Made by a program: the position numbers and the translations under genes
Shown here: piece by piece, positions 8,090 through 15,522 of the stretch
How positions within the stretch are numbered: the stretch's first letter is position 1
Layout: every line of letters starts with the position of its first letter
Notes under the pieces: model-generated
Seen by the model: the letters and a program-made list of their open reading frames with translations, nothing else
What the model was told of the DNA's origin: nothing
Database searches by the model: none
IMG/VR virus record: IMGVR_UViG_3300025435_001056
Span: 62,001-126,000 of that record
Origin: a virus
Length of the DNA stretch: 64,000 nucleotides
Reading direction: 5' to 3' (one strand)

Positions 8090-8307
8090 GCCTTGGGAGC
8101 CTTGGGAGTTCTAGGCTTGCGTGTCGCTTTTGGCTTGTCTGCAACTACTGATTTTGCCTTGGTAGCAGGCTTTTTAGTTGGTTTAGGCGCTGGAAATGGC
8201 AGAGCTGGTTCGCTAACTGCTGTTTCCACAGGTGTTTCTACCTTGTAAGGTGCCGTAGCCAGTGGCTCTTGTCCAATTCCTAATAATCTTTTAATATGCT
8301 TTAGCAT
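8086..8307 (-). CDS. Basic Lys/Pro/Ala-rich protein with histone H1-like tail
   Basis: An N-terminal amphipathic segment (MLKHIKRLLGIG) is followed by an acidic/Pro linker and a C-terminal 35 residues made almost only of Lys, Pro, Ala, Thr and Arg (KPTKKPATKAKS, KATRKPRTPKAPKA). That composition is typical of H1-like tails and suggests nucleic-acid binding, perhaps with the phage DNA. AAGGAGAT lies before the ATG, and a late-type TAAATA stands 20 nt further up. The function is inferred from composition only. Confidence 0.65.
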   Translation of the reverse strand: MLKHIKRLLGIGQEPLATAPYKVETPVETAVSEPALPFPAPKPTKKPATKAKSVVADKPKATRKPRTPKAPKA

Positions 8308-8326
8308 GGTATATCTCCTTGTATAT

Positions 8327-8332
8327 TATTTA
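8327..8332 (-). promoter_or_regulatory. Late-type promoter (GTAAATAA) for the basic-protein gene
   Basis: Minus-strand TAAATA lies 19 nt upstream of the ATG at 8307, with AAGGAGAT between. It faces the early promoter at 8338-8366, giving a divergent late/early pair. Confidence 0.5.
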
Positions 8333-8337
8333 CCGAA

Positions 8338-8366
8338 TTGACACAGGTGTCATTAAACTTTAATAT
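8338..8366 (+). promoter_or_regulatory. Sigma70-like promoter for the 8438-9339 cluster
   Basis: TTGACA (8338-8343), 17 nt, TAATAT (8361-8366). A GACAC/GTGTC palindrome (8340-8351) overlaps the -35, and a 6-bp hairpin (8368-8383) follows the -10. Confidence 0.55.
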
Positions 8367-8385
8367 TATTGCGGCGTCGCAATGA

Positions 8386-8417
8386 TAAATATCTCAGTAG
8401 AAACCATGAGATTCTAC
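8386..8417 (+). promoter_or_regulatory. Late-type promoter (GATAAATA) with 5'-terminal stem-loop
   Basis: TAAATA at 8386-8391 predicts +1 at 8397, exactly the first base of a GTAGAA/TTCTAC stem (8397-8402 with 8412-8417). The gene at 8438 follows behind AAAGGAGA. Confidence 0.5.
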
Positions 8418-8437
8418 ACAATCAAAGGAGACACAAA

Positions 8438-8602
8438 ATGTCAACAGTATTCAAACGTATCAAAGAGTTTTTTAGTCTAACGGGTAGCGTAAGCCGCGAC
8501 CTAGAATCTTACATTGCCAGTAAGAATCCACAATCAATCAATGATGTAGAGCGTCTAACTAAACTCTACATGACCGGTGGTGTATGCAGGAGAATTGTAT
8601 AA
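8438..8602 (+). CDS. Small protein, DUF3563-like, 54 aa
   Basis: A basic N-terminal helix (VFKRIKEFF) precedes RDLESYIASKNPQSINDVER, which resembles small DUF3563-type proteins with a YLxxAxxxxDLExRxRxL pattern. AAAGGAGA seven bases upstream sets the start; the longer frame from 8369 lacks a ribosome site. Tandem early and late promoters precede it. It begins a run of four tightly overlapping genes. Function unknown. Confidence 0.65.
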   Translation: MSTVFKRIKEFFSLTGSVSRDLESYIASKNPQSINDVERLTKLYMTGGVCRRIV

Positions 8603-8691
8603 TGTTATTGTTAATTTCAAAAGTTGCAGAATTTTTAAGTAAGTATGCGGCCAAAACCAGCCGTCACGAATCATACCTAGGAGGCCTATAA
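8602..8691 (+). CDS. Tiny hypothetical protein, 29 aa
   Basis: The ATG shares a base with the upstream stop (TAATG), and its own stop overlaps the next ATG in the same way. The peptide starts with a hydrophobic amphipathic helix (LLLISKVAEFLSKY) and ends in TSRHESYLGGL. The double TAATG coupling is the main argument that it is translated. Confidence 0.55.
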   Translation: MLLLISKVAEFLSKYAAKTSRHESYLGGL

Positions 8692-8783
8692 TGCGCGAAT
8701 TTATCAAAGAAATTATCGAGGCTTGGCAAGAAGCACGACAGGCTTATGTAAAAGCACACATGGTAGATGGCCACTGGCTCTAA
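8691..8783 (+). CDS. Tiny hypothetical protein, 30 aa
   Basis: It is coupled by TAATG overlap, and AGGAGG (8680-8684 region) stands just before the ATG at good spacing. The peptide is one helix (REFIKEIIEAWQEARQAYV). The function is not known. It is followed one base later by the GNAT gene. Confidence 0.6.
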   Translation: MREFIKEIIEAWQEARQAYVKAHMVDGHWL

Positions 8784-8784
8784 C

Positions 8785-9339
8785 ATGATTACTACTCAAT
8801 TCCTCCCAGTTCAGGACTATTACAAGTTCCAAGGCTGGCTGGAACAGCAGGATGAAGAGACCCGCCAGTTATACTTTGGTATAGCTGGCAGTCAGCATCT
8901 AATTCAGTCCTTGGTAGAACGCATAGTAGAAACGCCTTGTGGGCACCACTTCCTGGTGGCCAAATCTGGCGAAAATTGGGTAGGCACCATACACATTGCC
9001 GCACATGCTGACTCTGTTGAGTTTGGCGTGATTGTGGGTGCTAAACATCGTGGACAGGGCATAGCTGGTCGCATGATGGACGAGGCCTTGATCTGGGCTC
9101 GAAACCGCGGTTACAAAAAACTGTACATGCATTGCCTGGGGTGGAACAAGCCCATACAGCACCTGTGTCAAAAACACGGGTTACAAACCACCAACATGCT
9201 GGGCGATACTGAAGCTGAACTGGCTTTACCACCGGCTACCTGGTACACAGTCAACCATGAATATATGACTAAGATAAAGTCTTTTTATCAAGCCTGGTGG
9301 AAAAATACTAGTATGTTATACCAAGAAATCTACAGCTAA
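8785..9339 (+). CDS. GNAT-family N-acetyltransferase
   Basis: The 184-residue protein has the GNAT acetyl-CoA motif: FGVIVGAKHRGQGIAGRMM (strand 4 and the P-loop-like R-G-Q-G-I-A-G), followed by LIWARNRGYKKLYMHCL and NKPIQHLCQKHGL (motif B). GNATs acetylate amines on proteins, antibiotics or small molecules. The C-terminal 40 residues are aromatic and not part of the core. I place the start at MITTQFLP, one base after the previous stop. The substrate is unknown. Confidence 0.85.
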   Translation: MITTQFLPVQDYYKFQGWLEQQDEETRQLYFGIAGSQHLIQSLVERIVETPCGHHFLVAKSGENWVGTIHIAAHADSVEFGVIVGAKHRGQGIAGRMMDEALIWARNRGYKKLYMHCLGWNKPIQHLCQKHGLQTTNMLGDTEAELALPPATWYTVNHEYMTKIKSFYQAWWKNTSMLYQEIYS

Positions 9340-9347
9340 GTAACTGT

Positions 9348-10058
9348 ATGAACATAATCGTCGCCACCATGGTGATGACACACATCACCATAATGTGCGT
9401 CACCCTATACTTGCATCGCAGTCAAGCACATAGAGGGGTTACTTTTAACCCCGTCATAGCACACGCCATGCGTTTTTGGCTTTGGCTTACAACTGGCATG
9501 GTTACCCAAGAATGGGTAGCCACGCATCGTAAACATCACAGATACACCGAAGAATCCGGAGACCCACATAGTCCACATGTGTCGGGTTTTTGGACGGTAA
9601 TGATCAAAGGTGCCCTGCTATATAAACGGGCTGCCAAAGACCGTGCTATGATCCAGGCCTACGGCACCGGAACGCCCATGGACTGGATTGAGCGTAATTT
9701 ATATTCCAAATACACAGTCTTGGGCATACATTTCATGCTGATCATAGACCTGTACCTGTTCCAGCTATGGGGTCTGGTGGTCTGGGGCATACAGATGTTG
9801 TGGATTCCGTTTTGGGCAGCGGGAGTTGTTAATGGTTTGGGTCATTGGTGGGGATATCGCAATACCGATACCGCCGATCAAAGCCGTAACATATCACCCG
9901 TTGGCATCATAATTGGCGGTGAAGAACTGCACAACAATCATCATGCCGAGCCTGGCAATCCAAGACTCAGCAGAAAATGGTGGGAATTTGATATTGGGTG
10001 GATGTATATTACCATCTTGCGCTGGTTGGGGTTGGCCACCATACGAGCAGAAATTTAG
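9348..10058 (+). CDS. Acyl-CoA/fatty acid desaturase
   Basis: The 236-residue integral membrane protein carries the three His boxes of the DesC/OLE1 family: HRSQAH (23-28), HRKHH (60-64) and HNNHH (195-199). These bind the di-iron centre that inserts a double bond in acyl chains. Hydrophobic segments fall near 1-22, 40-52, 125-160 and 218-232. It would alter host membrane fluidity during infection. There is no Shine-Dalgarno; TAAGTA (one mismatch to the late hexamer) lies 5 nt before the ATG. Desaturases have been reported in marine phages. Confidence 0.92.
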   Translation: MNIIVATMVMTHITIMCVTLYLHRSQAHRGVTFNPVIAHAMRFWLWLTTGMVTQEWVATHRKHHRYTEESGDPHSPHVSGFWTVMIKGALLYKRAAKDRAMIQAYGTGTPMDWIERNLYSKYTVLGIHFMLIIDLYLFQLWGLVVWGIQMLWIPFWAAGVVNGLGHWWGYRNTDTADQSRNISPVGIIIGGEELHNNHHAEPGNPRLSRKWWEFDIGWMYITILRWLGLATIRAEI

Positions 10059-10076
10059 CCAAAATCCGTAGGAAAA

Positions 10077-10090
10077 TGTGCGGTCGCACA
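10077..10090. other. 14-bp palindrome
   Basis: TGTGCG-GT-CGCACA forms a 6+6 bp palindrome with a 2-nt centre, between the desaturase stop and the late promoter at 10100. The loop is too tight for an RNA hairpin, so a protein-binding site is possible. Confidence 0.35.
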
Positions 10091-10099
10091 ATATAATAC

Positions 10100-10125
10100 T
10101 AAATAATATTGTTGCAGTACAGCAA
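10100..10125 (+). promoter_or_regulatory. Late-type promoter (ACTAAATA) with 5' stem-loop
   Basis: TAAATA at 10100-10105 predicts +1 at 10111, where a TTGC/GCAA mini-hairpin (10112-10125) begins. The ATG at 10146 follows behind AAGGAGA. Confidence 0.5.
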
Positions 10126-10145
10126 TTTAACCCAAGGAGAAAACC

Positions 10146-10385
10146 ATGTTTCAATTTAAATCTGTAGTAGACCAAGTAGCACAAGTTTCCAAAATGCCTT
10201 TGACCTTTGTTGAAGACAAGACCTTACGCGGCAGCTTAGAAGCTGTAGTTGACGCTCAAACCAAATTTGTAAAAAGTTTTTACGATACCAATTTGGATTT
10301 GGCCAAACAAGCTGTTGAAAAAGCCAAAGAATACGATTATTCCAAGCCATTTGCTGAATTAGCGTCTGAATTTTTGGTCAAATAA
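10146..10385 (+). CDS. Phasin-like protein, 79 aa
   Basis: The sequence is one amphipathic helical protein with VVDAQTKFVKSFYDTNLDLA and an Ala/Lys-rich C-terminus, resembling phasins that coat polyhydroxyalkanoate granules, but shorter than the usual 120-190 residues. The ribosome site AAGGAGA is strong and the promoter is late type. If it is a phasin, it would interact with host storage granules, which fits a PHA-forming betaproteobacterial host. It could also be a generic coiled helix protein. Confidence 0.55.
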   Translation: MFQFKSVVDQVAQVSKMPLTFVEDKTLRGSLEAVVDAQTKFVKSFYDTNLDLAKQAVEKAKEYDYSKPFAELASEFLVK

Positions 10386-10438
10386 TAGTAACATATCCTG
10401 TATGCCTCTCTAAAGAAGCACACTTTATAGGATCTTCG

Positions 10439-10460
10439 AGCCCGGGCAACCGGGCTTTTT
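10439..10460 (+). terminator. Rho-independent terminator
   Basis: AGCCCGG (10439-10445), loop GCAA, CCGGGCT (10450-10456), then a T-run. It ends the phasin-like transcript. Confidence 0.85.
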
Positions 10461-10482
10461 CTTGCTCAAAACTATGTAGCCA

Positions 10483-10518
10483 TAAATAGTTGTAGAAAAT
10501 TATAGTTCTTGCTATAAT
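10483..10518 (+). promoter_or_regulatory. Tandem late-type and sigma70-like promoters for the ClpP-like gene
   Basis: CATAAATA (TAAATA 10483-10488) is immediately followed by TTGTAG (10490-10495), a 17-nt spacer and TATAAT (10513-10518). The gene starts at 10547. Confidence 0.5.
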
Positions 10519-10546
10519 ATATGTAGTTAATAACACTGTTGAGATT

Positions 10547-11125
10547 ATGGCCCTACTTCCCGAAACAGATACCTCTGAAAAAGATCACTCCAAGCTCTTG
10601 CAAGATGCTGGCATGTATGTTTTCATGGACGAAGTTACGGATGAAACCATCAAGCCTATTATTGAATGGATCCTGGTTGAGAACCATGTGACCAAGAAAA
10701 AGAAAAAAGAATTGTTGTTAATGATTTGCAGTGAAGGTGGAAGTGTAGAAGATGCCTTTGCCTTGATCGATGTGATGAAGAGCAGTGCCATTCCAATCAA
10801 GACTGTGGGATTGGGTTGTATCGCTTCGTCGGGTCTTATGATATTCTTATCTGGCACAAAAGGTCGACGCTACTTGACCCCCAACACATCAATCATGAGT
10901 CATCAGTACAGTCACTATGCTGATGGCAAGCATCACGAATTGTTTGCCATGCAAAAAGAACACAACTTGATTCAAAAACGCATGTTGCTACACTATCGTG
11001 AATCAACCGGCCTGGACGAGGCCACTATCATGACCAAGTTGTTGCCAGCATCAGACCAGTATCTGTCGGCAGAAGAGGCTCTTGAGCTACACATCTGCGA
11101 TGCCATTTCAGATTTGAAACGATAA
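10547..11125 (+). CDS. ClpP-like serine protease (divergent)
   Basis: The 192 residues have the ClpP fold signatures in order: CSEGGSVEDAFALIDVM, GLGCIASSGLMIFLSG with catalytic Ser94, TSIMSHQYS with His119, and PASDQYLSAEEALEL with Asp170. It diverges clearly from the second ClpP at 13646 and could be a non-identical ring partner (as ClpP1/ClpP2 elsewhere) or a capsid-maturation-type S14 peptidase. KKKKK at 50-54 is unusual. It converges with the 531-residue gene with adjacent stop codons. Confidence 0.85.
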   Translation: MALLPETDTSEKDHSKLLQDAGMYVFMDEVTDETIKPIIEWILVENHVTKKKKKELLLMICSEGGSVEDAFALIDVMKSSAIPIKTVGLGCIASSGLMIFLSGTKGRRYLTPNTSIMSHQYSHYADGKHHELFAMQKEHNLIQKRMLLHYRESTGLDEATIMTKLLPASDQYLSAEEALELHICDAISDLKR

Positions 11126-12721
11126 TTAACCGCGACGCCGACGGCCCAGGCTCTTGTCAGTGCCTAGCCGTTCGGGTTCTGATCCGGCCTTGACACCGCT
11201 GCGTTGACCCGACACCTGATCTAACTGGGTGGCAGATAGCTCGGCTTCGGGTTCATCTGCCTGATTGTCCACTGGATCTAGATCCGAATCTGTAGCACCA
11301 TTCTTTAAGATCTTGAATGTAAAGTTGCCCTTCCCTTGGGTACTCATGTAGGCCTTGCTTGCATCTAACAAGACACCAGTAACAGTGGCACTGGGATACA
11401 CAGCACGGAAGCCGGTAATGCTAATCGTATCTGCAGATTCTGTAGCTTCGGTATACATTTGAACCAGTGCTGAGTGATTTAAAATTTCAGAAGCCGCTTG
11501 TCCAAAGTTTGTATTTTCATTGACATAGTCAGCAACCTTATATGCTACAACGCTGAGCATGTGTTCAAACGGAACAATTTTAGCCCAGTCCTTTGGTGTG
11601 CGACTTTGATATAATGTGTTTAAGTTTTTATTCTTAAAGTTAATTTTATCTTGTGGACCTTTGTTAGTCAAGCTCATTATATCGCGGGCTTCTTCTGTGG
11701 TAATAATCTTATACTTTACACCTAACTCTAATGCGGCACCAGCGTGACCACCGTTACTGATTGTTTTTAAAATTTCAATAACATCTTTATGTTTTTCTAA
11801 CAGCTTCTTGCCCTTAGGAGCCACAGATAATTCTTGAATACTCTTTAACAAATTAACTACACTTGCATTAGCACCGCTCTTGCCTTTACTTGACAATTTA
11901 ATCTGCTTACCGCCAGGGCTGACCAACAAGCTATCGTATAAGCCGCCAGTGACATTATTGTTAAAACTGATAGTAGCATCACCGTAGCCCGAATCAGGAC
12001 CAAAGAAAATAGTAGCCGCTTCTTGAGCATTGCCTTTAATAGGTTTACCCATTACTAAGGCCACTGGTTGTAGCATTTCGCAGAAATAGTCACGGAACGC
12101 AGTAAAGTTAATCGAGCCTTTAGGAAAAGTAACAGGGAACTTGGCGGCCTGCATAAACGTAGCAGCCGCAACTACTTCGTCACTGCCTTCACCAAACTTG
12201 GCCACAATTTGTTCCATGATTGTTTCGGGGGTATTATTTTGGAATTGAGTTAGGACTTCACTGGGCTTGTAACCTGTATTTTCTTTTGCGCCCACTTTAC
12301 TTGCAAATTTGAATCCGCCTGGAATATATTCGTGGGCAAAATTGTTCTTTACTCGATTGGGACTAATGTTTTTAAACCAGCGACCCAAATAGTAGTTTTG
12401 GTTGGTAGCTTGATCGGTAAATCGAGCAATACCAAAGCCGGCATAACCACCGCCTTCGTCGGCTAGCTGTCTACGTGCAGGGGGCTGATTGGTCCAGGCT
12501 ATTTGTTCTGGTGCAATACCAAGGCCCGTACACACTTTTGCAACTGCCGCGTTGGCATCTGTTAAATCCTTGTAAGAACCTGAATCTGGATAAAAATCCA
12601 AACTTTGAAACGCAATAACATCGCCTTCGGGATTTTTAAATAGATCACCTGGCTTGCGATTGGCAAGCCCAACACCTTCGGTTATAACAACAGAGTCAAG
12701 TAAGTTTAGAATATCACGCAT
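11126..12721 (-). CDS. Probable virion-associated protein, 531 aa, with capsid-targeting-like N-terminus
   Basis: The family is not firmly recognised. The N-terminus (MRDILNLLDSVVITEG) resembles that of the superoxide dismutase at 59478 and ends in I-T-E|G, matching the (I/L)-X-E site of T4-type prohead protease. A central stretch, DSLLVSPGGKQIKLSSKGKS (about 265-285), has the D...hKhSSKG look of some PD-(D/E)XK nucleases. The C-terminal 70 residues are acidic and then Arg-rich (GRRRRG). A packaged nuclease or head protein is a reasonable guess. There is no Shine-Dalgarno; TAAGTA lies 6 nt before the ATG. Confidence 0.6.
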   Translation of the reverse strand: MRDILNLLDSVVITEGVGLANRKPGDLFKNPEGDVIAFQSLDFYPDSGSYKDLTDANAAVAKVCTGLGIAPEQIAWTNQPPARRQLADEGGGYAGFGIARFTDQATNQNYYLGRWFKNISPNRVKNNFAHEYIPGGFKFASKVGAKENTGYKPSEVLTQFQNNTPETIMEQIVAKFGEGSDEVVAAATFMQAAKFPVTFPKGSINFTAFRDYFCEMLQPVALVMGKPIKGNAQEAATIFFGPDSGYGDATISFNNNVTGGLYDSLLVSPGGKQIKLSSKGKSGANASVVNLLKSIQELSVAPKGKKLLEKHKDVIEILKTISNGGHAGAALELGVKYKIITTEEARDIMSLTNKGPQDKINFKNKNLNTLYQSRTPKDWAKIVPFEHMLSVVAYKVADYVNENTNFGQAASEILNHSALVQMYTEATESADTISITGFRAVYPSATVTGVLLDASKAYMSTQGKGNFTFKILKNGATDSDLDPVDNQADEPEAELSATQLDQVSGQRSGVKAGSEPERLGTDKSLGRRRRG

Positions 12722-12726
12722 ATTGT

Positions 12727-13596
12727 TTACTTATCATTACTAGAAGATAAAACTATTGCTTTCCAGCCCTTGTATGTTTTGTTATTTTTTGCAGTGGTTA
12801 TTAAATTAGCATACTGTAAATTGTGTTCTCTGCAAAATATTTTTAATTCACGACTGTAAATTTCAGTCTGATTTCCTATTGGATCAATGATGTTATACAA
12901 TACTCTTTGTGCTAGATAAAATTTTTCCTTAGCTTCGGCTGATCTAGTTTTATTTTTTTGTTGAGCTAGCTTCATATTTGCCCGAGCTTTTTCTGTTTGT
13001 TTTTTGCCTTTGCGTTGTGCAATATGTTTTTCAACTCGTGCTTTGTTATCTTTCCAAGTTTTGCCGGTCATCTTTGCTGATATCTTGGCTGCTACTTCGG
13101 GACGCTTGGCCGGATTTTTATCCCCTTTCATTCTTTCGCTAGCATATTGGAAATATTCTGGGCCGCGCTTCTTAGTCCAATCTTTTGATAAGTTTGCACG
13201 ATGTTCTGGGGTTTTAGAAACACCGGTCATTGTTTTGCTTTGTTTTTGTCTTGATTCTATAGTCCTTTTGATGCCAGCATTTGAATTAGCAATCTTACGA
13301 ACATTAAATCCGCGACCTTCATCGGCGAACGGGCGGATTTTATTCAGCCATGATTGTTCTTTTTCTAGCAATAATTCTGGATCGCACTGTTCCAGTATTA
13401 TCCAATCAAAATTGTCAGGGCCATATTTTGCCAGGGCTCGAGCTATAACTTGTTTAGGGCCAGAAGAAACAGAGGCCTTACGATGATTATACCACCGTTC
13501 TTTTATACTCAATGCGCTACCAATATAGGATCGCCCATCCTCTTTTAATATAATTTGGTAGATACCAGAATCTATAGACCTTTGTGTAGTTTTCAT
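12727..13596 (-). CDS. GIY-YIG homing endonuclease with NUMOD3-like repeats
   Basis: GIYQI (11-15) and YIG (24-26) plus a downstream KERWYNHR helix identify the GIY-YIG nuclease domain (1-95). A Lys/Arg-rich middle with repeated short helices of NUMOD3 type ([34 protein letters not shown]) and a C-terminal helix-turn-helix-like region ([18 protein letters not shown]) would bind DNA. It is a mobile gene lodged between the 531-residue gene and clpP. It has no Shine-Dalgarno, and TAAATA lies 6 nt before the ATG. Confidence 0.9.
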   Translation of the reverse strand: MKTTQRSIDSGIYQIILKEDGRSYIGSALSIKERWYNHRKASVSSGPKQVIARALAKYGPDNFDWIILEQCDPELLLEKEQSWLNKIRPFADEGRGFNVRKIANSNAGIKRTIESRQKQSKTMTGVSKTPEHRANLSKDWTKKRGPEYFQYASERMKGDKNPAKRPEVAAKISAKMTGKTWKDNKARVEKHIAQRKGKKQTEKARANMKLAQQKNKTRSAEAKEKFYLAQRVLYNIIDPIGNQTEIYSRELKIFCREHNLQYANLITTAKNNKTYKGWKAIVLSSSNDK

Positions 13597-13603
13597 ATAT
13601 ACT
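13575..13603 (+). promoter_or_regulatory. Possible sigma70-like promoter for clpP
   Basis: TAGACC (13575-13580), 17 nt, TATACT (13598-13603) on the plus strand. It overlaps the start of the GIY-YIG gene on the other strand. Confidence 0.35.
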
Positions 13604-13608
13604 ATTTA
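13603..13608 (-). promoter_or_regulatory. Late-type promoter (AATAAATAG), leaderless geometry, for the GIY-YIG gene
   Basis: Minus-strand TAAATA followed by 6 nt and the ATG at 13596; no Shine-Dalgarno. Confidence 0.5.
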
Positions 13609-13645
13609 TTACGCAGACAACACACTCTTTCAGAAGGCAAATAGC

Positions 13646-14236
13646 ATGAATTTAGTTCCGATGGTAATTGAAAAAACCGCCAATGGCGAACGGGCAATGG
13701 ATATCCAGTCCAGACTGCTTAGAGACAGGATCATTATGTTAATGGATGATGTTAACGAACACTCGGCCAGTTTGATTGTAGCGCAGATGTTGTTTTTAGA
13801 GTCAGAAGACCCTGATCGCGATATCTTGTTTTATATCAACAGCCCAGGCGGCGTAGTCACAGCCGGAATGGCTATCTATGATACCATGAACTTTATCAAG
13901 CCCGATGTTTCAACAGTGGTCATGGGTCAGGCCTGCTCTATGGGATCGTTATTGGCTCAGGCTGGAGCTGCAGGCAAGCGTTTGATTTTGCCCAACGCAC
14001 GACACATGATTCATCAACCGTCAGGCGGTGCAAGAGGTCAAGCAACAGATATTCAGATTCAAGCACAAGAGATCTTAAAGATGAAAAAGTACCTGACTGA
14101 GATCTATGTCAAACACAACACAGCTGGCAAGATCTTCGACGAGCTTACAGCTGATATGGAACGCGATTTTTTTATGAGTGCGGAAGAATCTGTGGCCTAT
14201 GGCTTAGCTGATCGGGTTATTGCCAAGCGAGTGTAG
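13646..14236 (+). CDS. clpP: ATP-dependent Clp protease proteolytic subunit
   Basis: The 196 residues align along canonical Clp[35 protein letters not shown] with nucleophile Ser98, [10 protein letters not shown] with His123, and [11 protein letters not shown] with Asp174. ClpP forms two stacked heptameric rings and degrades proteins fed by ClpA or ClpX. Host ClpX/ClpA, with phage ClpS as adaptor, are plausible partners. AGAAGG precedes the ATG. It is much closer to bacterial ClpP than the 10547 gene is. Confidence 0.95.
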   Translation: MNLVPMVIEKTANGERAMDIQSRLLRDRIIMLMDDVNEHSASLIVAQMLFLESEDPDRDILFYINSPGGVVTAGMAIYDTMNFIKPDVSTVVMGQACSMGSLLAQAGAAGKRLILPNARHMIHQPSGGARGQATDIQIQAQEILKMKKYLTEIYVKHNTAGKIFDELTADMERDFFMSAEESVAYGLADRVIAKRV

Positions 14237-14242
14237 TACTGC

Positions 14243-14248
14243 TAAATA
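14243..14248 (+). promoter_or_regulatory. Late-type promoter (GCTAAATA), leaderless geometry
   Basis: TAAATA-N5-ATG places +1 on the A of the start codon at 14254; no Shine-Dalgarno. Confidence 0.55.
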
Positions 14249-14253
14249 TTGTC

Positions 14254-14823
14254 ATGTCAACTATTGAAGTAATTTCCCCTGTGTCCATGCGCATCAACCA
14301 GGATTGGTCCAAGATTATATCGATTGCTGAAGATTTGATTAGCAAAAGTCGAACCAGATATTCAGAAATTGTACCCTATGGTAATGCAACATTTTATCAT
14401 ATAGGGCTGTTGGGTAGTGTAAGTCACCATCATATCAGTGAAAATTGGCACAATGTTTCGGGTATTTGGATAAACAAATATATTCCTTGGATCAAACAAA
14501 TGGAAAAAGACATGGTCGAATTAGAACCTACTTACCAGATGAGTATCATGAATGGCAACGGTGCCGAGCACGTTGATTTTCCTAATCTTCCAACGGCACT
14601 TAACTATCCTATTGAAACCACAGATGCTATATCATACGTGCTAGTTGATGGTATGGAACACACTTACCCAAGTATTGCCGATCAGCCGTGGTTACTCAAC
14701 ACCCAATATCCGCATGGTGTTCGAAATACACAATATCGACTGGTGTTTAACATGCATTTTGGACGGCCTTATGACGTGGTCAAATCATGGTTTAATGCTC
14801 ATCCCGCCTTGGTTTACGGCTAA
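14254..14823 (+). CDS. 2OG-Fe(II) oxygenase-like protein (aspartyl/asparaginyl hydroxylase type)
   Basis: The 189-residue protein shows EHVDFPN (His106, Asp108), then WLLNTQYPHGVRN (His154) and YRLVFNMHFG (Arg162). This matches the HxD...H...R arrangement of the aspartyl beta-hydroxylase branch, including the D/N-x-x-H-x-V-x-N signature. It would use Fe(II) and 2-oxoglutarate to hydroxylate a protein side chain or small molecule. It is unlike the 2OG candidates at 3623 and 17474. It is likely translated from a leaderless late message. Confidence 0.7.
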   Translation: MSTIEVISPVSMRINQDWSKIISIAEDLISKSRTRYSEIVPYGNATFYHIGLLGSVSHHHISENWHNVSGIWINKYIPWIKQMEKDMVELEPTYQMSIMNGNGAEHVDFPNLPTALNYPIETTDAISYVLVDGMEHTYPSIADQPWLLNTQYPHGVRNTQYRLVFNMHFGRPYDVVKSWFNAHPALVYG

Positions 14824-14839
14824 GTTAGTACATACTAAC
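14824..14839. other. Palindrome upstream of an early promoter
   Basis: GTTAGTA-CA-TACTAAC is a 7+7 bp palindrome 18 nt upstream of the -35 at 14858. It could be a regulator site or a weak 3' hairpin of the previous gene; there is no T-run. Confidence 0.35.
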
Positions 14840-14857
14840 CTACACAACTGAAATCGG

Positions 14858-14886
14858 TTGACCCAAAATGCCCAATTTGCTATAAT
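14858..14886 (+). promoter_or_regulatory. Early-type promoter (TTGACC family)
   Basis: TTGACC, 17 nt containing AAAATGCCCAATTTG, then TATAAT. The spacer is nearly the same as at 53331 and 53668, so this is a phage-specific promoter family and not a chance match. Confidence 0.8.
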
Positions 14887-14915
14887 ACTTGTATAGTAAC
14901 TAAAAAGGAGTAGCA

Positions 14916-15314
14916 ATGAAAGACCCAATCATTTACGCAGGTTATAGCCGGTTGGCAGATGGAACCATAAAGTTTCGTACTGCTACCAACGAAGCACGAG
15001 TTAATCAGCTAGTCTCATTTGGTGAAGAAGTTTACGTGATTCTGATCAGTCCGGTTTACTCAAAGTCAGCAGCGGCCAAAGAACTGCTTCGCTTGGATCA
15101 TGCCAACGGTGCCAAAGAGTTGGAACAGTTTTACAGCCGTCAGGTTCGTGATGAGAACCCGTTCCGCGTGGTCAAACTAAAAGTGCCGTCAGTGGCTATG
15201 CAGGAGTTGACCGGCGCCAAAATTGAAGAAGAGCCCATGACTTGCAAAGAAGCCGCTCGCCTACGTGCTGAGTGGAATCGTAAACACGCTCATTTATCTT
15301 ATGATGGAGAATAA
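14916..15314 (+). CDS. Hypothetical protein, 132 aa, early
   Basis: No domain is recognised. The N-terminal half reads as beta-rich (IIYAGYSRLADGTIKF, EVYVILISPVYS) and the C-terminus is helical and basic (CKEAARLRAEWNRKH). AAGGAG is well placed behind an early promoter, so it is probably expressed soon after infection. Its neighbour at 15316 starts one base after its stop. Confidence 0.75.
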   Translation: MKDPIIYAGYSRLADGTIKFRTATNEARVNQLVSFGEEVYVILISPVYSKSAAAKELLRLDHANGAKELEQFYSRQVRDENPFRVVKLKVPSVAMQELTGAKIEEEPMTCKEAARLRAEWNRKHAHLSYDGE

Positions 15315-15315
15315 C

Positions 15316-15501
15316 ATGTCCAAGTATCGTAAAACCGATTATCAATCCATCGTTCGCAACATGCCTATCCAAGAAATTGAAGGCCTGTTCGAAACTTTCC
15401 AAAACAGTACTACTCGTACCGCTTTAGAAACCGAAATCATGAACATTCTCGAAGCCGAAATTGAGCGCAGAATCGCCAACTGGGAAGTTGCGTATGTCTA
15501 A
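15316..15501 (+). CDS. Hypothetical protein, 61 aa
   Basis: This is a short, mainly helical protein (VRNMPIQEIEGLFETFQNS, LEAEIERRIANWEV) without recognisable motifs. The ATG at 15316 follows GGAG at good spacing; the longer frame from 15265 would overlap the previous gene without a ribosome site. It shares the early promoter at 14858. Confidence 0.7.
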   Translation: MSKYRKTDYQSIVRNMPIQEIEGLFETFQNSTTRTALETEIMNILEAEIERRIANWEVAYV

Positions 15502-15511
15502 CAAACCGACT

Positions 15512-15517
15512 TAAATA
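15512..15517 (+). promoter_or_regulatory. Late-type promoter (CTTAAATA), leaderless geometry
   Basis: TAAATA-N5-ATG; +1 is predicted on the A of the start codon at 15523. Confidence 0.5.
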
Positions 15518-15522
15518 ACCGT

